Of a stretch of 64,000 bases of DNA, positions 35,301 to 42,734 are shown in pieces. The translations under genes were made by a program, and so were the position numbers. The notes beneath the pieces were generated by a model. The model worked only from the letters and a program-made list of their open reading frames with translations. It was not told the DNA's origin and did not search any database. The DNA comes from Candidatus Hydrogenedentota bacterium. GTDB taxonomy: Bacteria > Hydrogenedentota > Hydrogenedentia > Hydrogenedentales > CAITNO01. How positions within the stretch are numbered: the first letter of the stretch is position 1; each line of letters begins with the position of its first letter. Where the stretch lies: NCBI GenBank assembly GCA_903893795.1, contig CAITNO010000082.1, positions 30,819-94,818 of the forward strand. The letters are read 5' to 3'.

Positions 35301-38300
35301 TCTGGAGGAAGATGCAGTTCGTAATGACCGGCGACGAGGCGTCGTTGTACATGGCGCCGCCGCCGCCGTAGCTGCCGCTGTAGGTGGCCGTGCTGGCCGT
35401 GAAGGTGCAGTTCGCCACCGTGGGCGAAGACGAGGTGTTGTACATCCCCCCGCCGTTGACGCCGCGGCCCCGGGTGACGGTGAAGCCGTCAAGCACGGAC
35501 GTGTCCGCGCCCTCGACACAGCGGCGCGCGTTCTGCCCGTCGATGATCGTGGGGTTGGCCGTCCAGTTGCGCTCGCCGTTGCTCGATTCGGTTCCGGCAA
35601 AGCCGCCGTAGAGGAGCACGTCGGGCCGCATCATCACCACGGGATTGGTCGCCGCCGTGTAGGTACCCCCGGCCACCCAGACCTCGCCGCCCGTCACCCC
35701 GGCCACGTCCACGGCCGACTGGATGTCGCGGTACGCCGTGGCCCAGGAATGGCCGTCCCAGGGGCCCGTGCTGTTCTTCTGGGTGACATGGAGGACGGCG
35801 GCCACCTTGACGGTCCGGGTAACTTCGTCGGCGTGGTTGTTGCTCACGTCGATCACGTTGTAGCGCACCGTGTAAGTGCCCACCACGCCCGTGTTCACCG
35901 GGTTGGTCGTGGCGATGTTGGCGGTCCGGTCGCCCCAGCAACTGTCGCTGGCCGTGGCCCCCGCGTCGGTGTAAGTCCGGCCCGCCTCCACCGTGACCAT
36001 GGCGCTGCCCAGGCGCGTGATGACCGGCTTGACCGTGTCCACCACGTTGACCGTGCGCGTGACCTCCACGGCGCTGTTGCCGGCAACGTCGGCGACGTTG
36101 TAGCGCACGACGTAGGCCCAGGGCATGTTCACATTGACCGGGTTGGAGACCACCAGTCTGCCGCCCAGGTCACCTCCGCAGGAATCGGCGGCCGTGGCGC
36201 CCGCGTCGGTGTAGGAGGAGTGACACTCCACCGTGACCGTGTCGCTGCCCAGGCGCGTGATGACCGGCTTGCCCGCGTTCACCACGTTCACCCGGCGGGT
36301 CACTTCGGCGGCCCTGTTGCCGCTGCCATCGGTCAGGTTGTAGCGCACCGTGTAGGCGCCGGAATTGTCCACGTTCACCGGATTGGTCACCACGATGGCG
36401 GCCGTGAGGTCGCCCCCGCAACTGTCCGAGGCCGTTGCTCCCGCGTCGGTGTAGGCCGTGTGGCAGCCCGTCGTGACCGTCGCGCTTCCGATCCGCGCAA
36501 TGACCGGAATGGTCGTGTCCACCACCGTGACCGTGCGCGTGACCTCTGCGGCGCTGTTGCCGTTGCCGTCACCCACGTTGTAGCGCACCGTATAGGTGCC
36601 GGGAAGGTTCAGGTTCACCGGATTGGTGACGACAATACTGTGTGAGCGGTCACCGACGCACGCATCCAGGGCCGTCGCGCCCGGGTCCGTGTAGGACGTG
36701 TGGCATTCCACCGTGACCGCGGGGTTGCCCAGACGGGTAAGGACCGGCGCCGTGGTGTCCACCACATTTACAACCCGTGTAACCTCGTCAGCAATCACTC
36801 CGTTCGTGTCTGTCACGTTGTAGCGCAAGGTATAGGAACCGGCCGTGCTGACATTGACAAAGTTGGAAACTACAATCCTGCTGGTTATGCTGGCCCCGGC
36901 ATTGTCGATGGCGGTCGCGCCCGCGTCCAGATAGGGTGCTGGGCACTCGACGGTCACCGGGTTGACGCCCAAAAGTGTGATGACCGGCTTGGTCCCGTTG
37001 AGCACGCTCACCTTCCGCGTGACTTCCACGGCGCTGTTGCCGTTGCCGTCATTCACATTGTAGCGCACGGTGTAGATGCCAAGCGTGTCCACATTCACCG
37101 GGTTGGTGACGACGATGGCGGCGGACCGGTCGCCCACACAGGAATCCGTGGCCGTCGCGCCAGCGTCAGTGTAGGGTGTGTGCCATTCCAGGGTGATAGG
37201 TGTGGTGCCCAGCCGCGTGATGACCGGCGCGGTCGTGTCCACCACGGTCACCGTGCGCGTGACCTGTACAGCACTGTTTCCGTTGCCGTCGTTCGCGTTG
37301 TAGCTCAGCGTATACGTTCCGAGTATGGACGTGTTCACTGTGCCAGTCGTCGTCACCGTCCTAATTCCCGAACAGGTATCCGCGGCCGTGGCCCCCGCGT
37401 CCGTGTAGGCAGCACCGCACTGCGCAGTGACCGCAGCGGAACCGGTGAGTGTGATCACCGGTGCTGTGCTGTCCGCCCCGACCACCACCGTGCGCGTGAC
37501 TTCAACGGCGCTGTTGTTCGAAGGGTCCTTGACGTTGTAGCGCACTGTGTACGCACCGGGTGCCTGCGTGTTTACAGGGTTGGTGACCACGATCGCACCC
37601 GTCAGATTGCCGGCGCAGGTGTCTGTTGCCGTGGCGCCCGCATCGGTGTAGGCGTTCCCGCACGGCACCACGACCGCGGACGAACCTGCGAGACTGATGA
37701 CCGGCACGGTGGTATCCACCACGTTCACCTCGCGCGTGAGCTCGGGCGCGGGGACGCCGTCGCCGTCGGTGACGTTGTAATGCACGATGTAGGTGCCGGG
37801 CACGTTCACGTTCACCAGATTATTAACGATGATGCTGCCCGTCAGGTTGTTCCCGCTGCGATCCAGGGCGGTGGCGCCCGCGTCTATATAGGACGTATGG
37901 CACTCCACCGTGGCGGGACTGGTTCCCAGGAGCGTAATGACCGGCGCCGGCACGTTCGCCACGGTCACGGTGCGGGTGACTTCTGCTGCATTGTTGCCGT
38001 TGCCGTCGCTGACGTTGTAGCGCACGACATAGCTGCCGGGCGTGTTTACATCGACGGGATTGGTGACCGTAATGTATGCCGTGCGGTCACCGGCACATGC
38101 GTCCGTGGCAGTGGTTCCCGCATCGGTGTACGGTGACCGGAGACCCACCACGGCAGGGTTGACGCCCAGCAGCGCAATAACCGGCGGCGTGGTGTCCACC
38201 ACGTTGACGGTCCGCGCGACTTCGGCGGCATTGTTGCCGTTCGCGTCGTTAACGTTGTAGCGCACGGTGTAGGCGCCAAGCACGTTCACGTTCACCGGGT

Positions 38301-41300
38301 TGGTGATCACCAAGTTGGCCGTCCGATCACCGGCACAGTTGTCGCTTGCCGTCGCACCCGCGTCCGTATAACTCGTGTGGCATTCCACCGTGGCGGAATT
38401 GGCACCTAGCAGCGTGATGACCGGTGCGGTGGCGTCGTTTGACGCGATACCCCTCAAACGCCACAGGTCGTTGAGGTAACCGCTTCCGCTGGCGGCATAA
38501 CCGTAACCACCGAAGAGCCAGAGATTGCCAGAGGCATCGGCCCATGAAGCTGCCGCATACCGCGCACCGGGCGTGTTGGCCAACGCGGGGGTCCCCAGCG
38601 TGCCATAGGTCCCCAACTGGTTGGTTGTCGAGGCCCCCTTCATCCACGTCCACCACCCGGCGCCCGCATCGAACATCCACAGATCGTTGAAGTACCCGGA
38701 ACCGTTATAGCCGCTGAACAGCCAAAGTTTCCCCGCGCTGTCGGTCCACGAGACAGAGTTGTAGCGCGCACCGGGCGTATTGGCGACCGCGGGTATGCCG
38801 GGGGTGCCGTAGGTCCCCGTTTGGGCGGTCGATGAAGAACCCTTCACCCATGTCCAGTTGCCCGAGACCCGGTCGTATTTCCACAGATCGTTAAGGTAGC
38901 CTAATGAACTCACGCTTGAATAGCCGTAGCCGCCGAATATCCAGGGACTGCCAGAAGCATCGACCCAGGCGACCATCTGGCCGCGCGCGCCGGGCGTGTT
39001 GCCCGACGCCGGCGTTCCAAGTGTGCCGTAGGTTCCCGCTTGGCCGGTCGTCGAGGAGCCTTTCATCCAGGCCCAGTACCCCGTGGCCGGGTCGTATTTC
39101 CACAAATCGTTAAAGTATCCTGACCCGTTGTAACCGCCAAAGAGCCACAACTTGCCCGAAGCATCCGTCCAAGTGACTGCATTGTCTCGCGCCCCGGGGG
39201 TATTGGCCGCCGCGGGCACACCAATGGACCCGTAGACCCCGGTCCCGCCGCCCGCAGAGGAGCCTTTCATCCACGTCCAGTAGCCGGAGGCAGTGTCATA
39301 TTTCCAGAGGTCATTGAGATAGGCAAGTCCCGAGGCAACATAGCCGTAACCGCCGAAAAGCCACAAATTGCCGGAGACATCGGTCCATGACACTGCCTTG
39401 TAGCGCGCGCCGGGCGTATTGGCCGCAGCGGGTGTGCCGAGCGTGCCGTAGGTCGCGACCTGGTTGGTCGTCGAGGCGCCTTTCATCCAGGCCCAGTAGC
39501 CGGTGGCCGGGTCGTATTTCCACAAATCGTTAGAGTATCCCGACCCGTTGTAACCGCCTAAGAGCCACATCTTGCCCGACGCATCCGTCCAAGTGACTGC
39601 ATAGTACCGCGCACCGGGAGTGTTGCCCGCAGCCGCCATGCCCATCGTGCCGTAGGTCGCCGTCTGGGCGGTCGTCCTGGCGCCGTTCATCCACGTCCAG
39701 TCCCATTCTGTCGGCGCGCAGGGACCGGCCACCACTACCGTCCGAGAAGCCTGTGTTGCCGCGTTTCCGTTGCCGTCGTTGACGTTGTACGTCACCGTGT
39801 AGCTTCCGTATGCCGCCGTGTTCACCGCGTTGTTCACGACAATCGCACCCGTCCGGTCCCCCGCGCAGGCGTCGGAGGCCGTCGCACCCGCATCGATGTA
39901 GACGGCACCATAAAGGACGTTCGCCGGATTCGCACCCAGCAACGTGATGACCGGCGCCGTCGTGTCCACCACGGTCACCGTGCGCGTGACCTGTGCAGCA
40001 TCGTTTCCGTTGCCGTCGTTTGCGCTGTAGCTCAGCGTATAGGTTCCGAGTATGGACGTGTTCACTGTGCCAGTCGTCGTCACCGTCCTGATTCCCGCAC
40101 AGGCATCCGTGGCTGTGGCGCCCGGATCTGTGTACGTTGCCTTGCACTGCACCGTGAGTGCGGCCGAACCGGTGAGCGTGATGACGGGCGGCGTGCGGTC
40201 CGCCCCGACCACCACCGTGCGCGTGACTTCAACGGCGCTGTTGTTCGCGGGGTCTTTTACGTTGTAGCGCACCGTATACGTGCCAAGTACCTGCGTGTTT
40301 ACCGGATTGGTGACCACGATGGCACCCGTCAGGTTGCCCGCGCAGGTGTCCGTTGCCGTCGCGCCCGAATCGGTGTAGACCGCGCCGCATTCCACCGAAA
40401 CTGTATTCGAACCAGCGAGACTGATGACTGGCACGGTTGTGTCCACCACGTTGACTGTCCGCGTGACCTCGGCCGCGCTGACGCCGATGCCGTCTTTGAC
40501 GTTGTAGCGCACGGTGTAGCTACCGGGCACGTTCACATTCACAGGACTTGTGACGGCAATGCTCCCCGTCAAATCAGTCCCGTGGCCGTCCAGCGCGGTG
40601 GCGCCTGCATCGGCGTAGGAACTGTGGCACTCCACCGTGGCGGGACTGTTTCCCCGGAGTGTGATGACCGGTGCTGTCATGTTCGCCACAGTCACGGTGC
40701 GGGTGACTTCGGCGGCGTTGTTACCGTTGCCGTCGCTGACGTTGTAGCGCACGGTGTAGGTGCCGGGCGTGTTCACATCGACAGGATTAATGGCCGTAAT
40801 ATATGCCGTGCGGTCACCTGCACATGTGTCCGTGGCAGTGGCTCCCGCATCGGTGTACGGCGAACGGAGGCCCACCACTGCGGGGTTGACGCCCAGCAGC
40901 GCAATAACCGGGGGCGTGGTGTCCACCACGTTGACCGTCCGAGTGATTTCGACGGCATTGTTACCGTTCCCGTCGTTAACGTTGTAGCCCACGGTGTAGG
41001 CGCCAAGCACGTTCACGTTCACCGGGTTCGTGACCCGAATATAGGCCGTCCGGTCGCCTGCGCAGTTGTCGCTTGCCGTCGCACCCGCGTCCGTGAAAAT
41101 CGTGTGGCATTCCACCGTGCCGGGATTGGCACCCAGCAGCGTGATGACCGGCGGGATGGTGTCATTGGCCGCGACTCCCCTATAGCGCCACAGATCGTTG
41201 AGGTAACCGGAAGCCCCCGAGGCCGGATATCCCGTGCCGCCAAAGAGCCATAGTCCACCGGACTGGTCGGCCCATGAAGCTGCCGCATACCGTGCACCGG

Positions 41301-42537
41301 GTGTGTTGGCCAGGGCAGGGGTCCCCACTGTGCCATAGGTCCCCAACTGGTCGGTAGTCGAGGCCCCCCTCATCCACGTCCACCACCCGGCGCCCGCATC
41401 GAACATCCACAGATCGTTGAAGGATCCGGTTCCGTTGTAACCACTGAACAGCCACAGTTTCCCCGCGCTGTCGGTCCATGAGACAGGGTTATAGCGCGCA
41501 CCAGGCGTATTGGCCGCCGCAGGTGTGCCGAGGGTGCCGTAGATCCCCGTTTGGGCGGCCGATGAGGAGCCCTTCATCCATGTCCAGTTGCCCGAGACCC
41601 GGTCGTATTTCCACAGATCGTTGAGGTAGCCGGAGATGCCGAAGCCACCGAATATCCAGGGACTGCCTGAAGCGTCGACCCAGGACACCATCTGGCCGCG
41701 CGCGCCGGGCGTGTTGGCCACTGCCGGTGTCCCGAGTGTGCCGTAGATTCCCACTTGGTTGGTGGACGAAGAGCCCTTCACCCAAGTCCAGTTGCCCGCC
41801 GCCGTGTCGTAGCTCCACAGGTCGTTATACAGGGTTCCCGCGTTATCACCGCCAAAAAGCCAGAGAGCCCCCGAAGCACCGGTCCACGTGACCGAGTACC
41901 GGCGTCCGCCCGGCGTATTGCCCGCCGCAGGCACGCCGATGGAGCCGTAGACCCCGGTCTGGCCGCCTGCAGAGGAGCCTTTCATCCACGTCCAGTAGCC
42001 GGTGGACAGGTCATATTTCCAGAGGTCATTGAGATAGGCAGTACCCGAGGCGACATAGCCGAAGCCGCCGAAAAGCCACAGATTGCCGGAGGCATCGATC
42101 CATGAAACCGCCTTGTAACGCGCGCCGGGCGTATTGGCCGCAGCGGGTGTGCCGAGCGTGCCGTAGATCGCGACCTGGTTGGTCGTCGAGGCGCCTTTCA
42201 TCCAGGCCCAGTAGCCAGTGGCCGGGTCGTATTTCCACAAATCGTTAAAGTACCCTGACCCGTTGTAACCGCCGAACAACCACTGCTTGCCCGACGCGTC
42301 CGTCCAAGTGACTGCATAATACCGCGCACCGGGAGTGTTGCCCGCAGCTGCCACGCCCAGAGTGCCGTAGGTTCCCGTCTGGCCGGTCGTCGTGGCACCG
42401 TTCATCCACGTCCAGTTTGTGCTCTGGCTGCATTCCTGTGCCGCGGCGGACCAGACCGGACCGCCGCCCGTCAGGACGAGTGCCCCGATGAAGAAGCACA
42501 CCCCCGCCCAGACTTTTGTCAAACCCTGTTGACGCAT
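32320..42537 (-). CDS. Giant secreted repeat protein (Kelch, Ig-like, beta-helix, C-terminal anchor)
   Basis: 3405 aa. The start is the ATG at 42537 with GGAGGG six bases upstream; the frame extends 67 codons further without support. Signal peptide about residues 1-31. Order: six Kelch units (about 42425-41180), six Ig-like repeats (to 39715), six more Kelch units (to 38450), eleven Ig-like repeats (to 35800), a right-handed beta-helix (DGFTVTRG, GGGAMYNDASSPVI; to 34870), nine more Ig-like repeats (to about 32715), one true Ig-like domain (LSFQWRKEG, GQYVCAVSD) and a C-terminal tail VPLAGLAVLATAAAALGLGG ending RRRKC. Each Ig-like unit is about 81 aa with PVITLLG, YTDAGATA, YTVRYNVNDGNGN and TRTV. 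An extracellular or surface adhesin/matrix role is likely. It probably has its own promoter at 42623-42651. Confidence 0.9.
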   Translation of the reverse strand: MRQQGLTKVWAGVCFFIGALVLTGGGPVWSAAAQECSQSTNWTWMNGATTTGQTGTYGTLGVAAAGNTPGARYYAVTWTDASGKQWLFGGYNGSGYFNDLWKYDPATGYWAWMKGASTTNQVAIYGTLGTPAAANTPGARYKAVSWIDASGNLWLFGGFGYVASGTAYLNDLWKYDLSTGYWTWMKGSSAGGQTGVYGSIGVPAAGNTPGGRRYSVTWTGASGALWLFGGDNAGTLYNDLWSYDTAAGNWTWVKGSSSTNQVGIYGTLGTPAVANTPGARGQMVSWVDASGSPWIFGGFGISGYLNDLWKYDRVSGNWTWMKGSSSAAQTGIYGTLGTPAAANTPGARYNPVSWTDSAGKLWLFSGYNGTGSFNDLWMFDAGAGWWTWMRGASTTDQLGTYGTVGTPALANTPGARYAAASWADQSGGLWLFGGTGYPASGASGYLNDLWRYRGVAANDTIPPVITLLGANPGTVECHTIFTDAGATASDNCAGDRTAYIRVTNPVNVNVLGAYTVGYNVNDGNGNNAVEITRTVNVVDTTPPVIALLGVNPAVVGLRSPYTDAGATATDTCAGDRTAYITAINPVDVNTPGTYTVRYNVSDGNGNNAAEVTRTVTVANMTAPVITLRGNSPATVECHSSYADAGATALDGHGTDLTGSIAVTSPVNVNVPGSYTVRYNVKDGIGVSAAEVTRTVNVVDTTVPVISLAGSNTVSVECGAVYTDSGATATDTCAGNLTGAIVVTNPVNTQVLGTYTVRYNVKDPANNSAVEVTRTVVVGADRTPPVITLTGSAALTVQCKATYTDPGATATDACAGIRTVTTTGTVNTSILGTYTLSYSANDGNGNDAAQVTRTVTVVDTTAPVITLLGANPANVLYGAVYIDAGATASDACAGDRTGAIVVNNAVNTAAYGSYTVTYNVNDGNGNAATQASRTVVVAGPCAPTEWDWTWMNGARTTAQTATYGTMGMAAAGNTPGARYYAVTWTDASGKMWLLGGYNGSGYSNDLWKYDPATGYWAWMKGASTTNQVATYGTLGTPAAANTPGARYKAVSWTDVSGNLWLFGGYGYVASGLAYLNDLWKYDTASGYWTWMKGSSAGGGTGVYGSIGVPAAANTPGARDNAVTWTDASGKLWLFGGYNGSGYFNDLWKYDPATGYWAWMKGSSTTGQAGTYGTLGTPASGNTPGARGQMVAWVDASGSPWIFGGYGYSSVSSLGYLNDLWKYDRVSGNWTWVKGSSSTAQTGTYGTPGIPAVANTPGARYNSVSWTDSAGKLWLFSGYNGSGYFNDLWMFDAGAGWWTWMKGASTTNQLGTYGTLGTPALANTPGARYAAASWADASGNLWLFGGYGYAASGSGYLNDLWRLRGIASNDATAPVITLLGANSATVECHTSYTDAGATASDNCAGDRTANLVITNPVNVNVLGAYTVRYNVNDANGNNAAEVARTVNVVDTTPPVIALLGVNPAVVGLRSPYTDAGTTATDACAGDRTAYITVTNPVDVNTPGSYVVRYNVSDGNGNNAAEVTRTVTVANVPAPVITLLGTSPATVECHTSYIDAGATALDRSGNNLTGSIIVNNLVNVNVPGTYIVHYNVTDGDGVPAPELTREVNVVDTTVPVISLAGSSAVVVPCGNAYTDAGATATDTCAGNLTGAIVVTNPVNTQAPGAYTVRYNVKDPSNNSAVEVTRTVVVGADSTAPVITLTGSAAVTAQCGAAYTDAGATAADTCSGIRTVTTTGTVNTSILGTYTLSYNANDGNGNSAVQVTRTVTVVDTTAPVITRLGTTPITLEWHTPYTDAGATATDSCVGDRSAAIVVTNPVNVDTLGIYTVRYNVNDGNGNSAVEVTRKVSVLNGTKPVITLLGVNPVTVECPAPYLDAGATAIDNAGASITSRIVVSNFVNVSTAGSYTLRYNVTDTNGVIADEVTRVVNVVDTTAPVLTRLGNPAVTVECHTSYTDPGATALDACVGDRSHSIVVTNPVNLNLPGTYTVRYNVGDGNGNSAAEVTRTVTVVDTTIPVIARIGSATVTTGCHTAYTDAGATASDSCGGDLTAAIVVTNPVNVDNSGAYTVRYNLTDGSGNRAAEVTRRVNVVNAGKPVITRLGSDTVTVECHSSYTDAGATAADSCGGDLGGRLVVSNPVNVNMPWAYVVRYNVADVAGNSAVEVTRTVNVVDTVKPVITRLGSAMVTVEAGRTYTDAGATASDSCWGDRTANIATTNPVNTGVVGTYTVRYNVIDVSNNHADEVTRTVKVAAVLHVTQKNSTGPWDGHSWATAYRDIQSAVDVAGVTGGEVWVAGGTYTAATNPVVMMRPDVLLYGGFAGTESSNGERNWTANPTIIDGQNARRCVEGADTSVLDGFTVTRGRGVNGGGMYNTSSSPTVANCTFTASTATYSGSYGGGGAMYNDASSPVITNCIFLQNTATKCGGAMFNYSYANPALINCSFTLNTAASGGAVFNYSSTAAALTNCILWADTATTGPELFNYNGAALVVGWSCVQGGQAGAGNISADPVFVDAAGSNLQLQVCSSPCVDSGTATGAPDRDLRGALRLQGRGVDMGAYEATPDTTVPVLALLGTSPLTVECHSVYTDAGATASDNCADNLTGSITVTNPVNANLPGSYTVRYNVNDGHGNNAVELTRAVTVVDSTPPVITRVGGASVKAECGLAYSDAGATAADACAGDLGSALAVDNPVNVNVLGVYTVRYTVSDGNGNSAIAVTRTVTVADTTRPVITLLGADPILVECRSSYSDPGATAMDGCAGDRTASLVATNPVNVNLPGVYTVRYNVNDGNGNNAVEATRRVSVVDVGVPVITLTGASPVTVECGGTYTEPGATAADNCAGDLTANIAVTNPVNTGLPGSYRVRYNVNDGNGNNAVEVARLVNVVDSTRPVLTLLGGASVTAECGAVYSDAGAMAADVCAGDLTGNVAVDNPVNLTAPGSYTVRYSVSDGNGNSAVEVTRTVTVADTTAPVITRLGSATVTVECHTSYADAGATATDACAGDLTGNVAVDNPVNVNAPGAYTVRYNVNDGNGNNAVEVTRVVNVVDRTAPVITLLGTDSVAVECHASYHDAGATAVDTCAGDRTGGIVVSNPVNVDTPGVYTVRYNVNDGHGNSAVELTRRVRVVDSGTPVITLTGEASMTVECGGTYTVPGATAMDACAGDLTAGIQFGGDVDTAAPGTHHATYSVSDGTNTGFASRTVAVVDTVIPVITLLGSSAVVLDCGQAYNDAGATALDACSGDLTGNIALSGLPPAGPLGPGNWTVSYDVVDGSGNRADTVSRTVTVRDNCTLAVDAAGDTLVHSRMGDQVELSVTVTGAVGELSFQWRKEGATPGGKVYNPIPGATDATLVIGPVTADSAGQYVCAVSDAVTSIDGPIFTVATPDPPVPLAGLAVLATAAAALGLGGVSFIRRRKC
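32715..41165 (-). repeat. 26 DUF5011/HYR-like Ig-type coding repeats, in three blocks
   Basis: About 243 bases each. Blocks of 6 (about 39715-41165), 11 (about 35800-38435) and 9 (about 32715-34870), separated by a Kelch block and a beta-helix. Each unit contains a conserved Cys pair region and D-x-N-D/E calcium-like loops (DGNGNN). High internal identity at the DNA level. Confidence 0.9.
37005..42425 (-). repeat. 2.7-kb in-gene tandem duplication (Kelch block plus six Ig-like repeats, twice)
   Basis: The segment 39715-42425 (six Kelch units and Ig-like repeats 1-6) is paralogous, unit by unit, to 37005-39715 (Kelch 7-12 and repeats 7-12). Matched pairs share specific features, such as the GLRSPYTDAG variant in repeats 2 and 8, LAGS in 4 and 10, and TTTGTVNTSILGTYTLSY in 5 and 11. 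The two copies have nearly equal length, 2.71 kb. Confidence 0.85.
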
Positions 42538-42622
42538 GACTTGCCCTCCATGACGGAAAGATTCCGCACATCCGCGCCCCGCGTCACTCGTGGTGGAAAG
42601 GGGAGATGCTGCGGCACCCTCG

Positions 42623-42651
42623 CTTATAGGCCTGTGTCGTGTACAGTTAAA
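42623..42651 (-). promoter_or_regulatory. Possible promoter for the giant repeat gene
   Basis: On the minus strand, TTTAAC (42646-42651) and TATAAG (42623-42628) with a 17-base spacer, 86 bases upstream of the chosen ATG. The -35 is weak (3/6). Confidence 0.42.
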
Positions 42652-42734
42652 GTATGTGGAAGGCAATGCTGTTGCTCCACGTTTATTGTCACGCCGGGAA
42701 TCCTGGTTGTCGTGCTCTTGCCCTCTTGCCTGTG

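Noticed and set aside
33232..38136. Long plus-strand frames antisense to the giant repeat gene
   Set aside because: They repeat with the Ig-like period because they mirror the repeats; no ribosome-binding site or domain.
32715..41165. CRISPR array or satellite DNA
   Set aside because: The 243-base units are in-frame coding repeats of variable sequence with no spacers.
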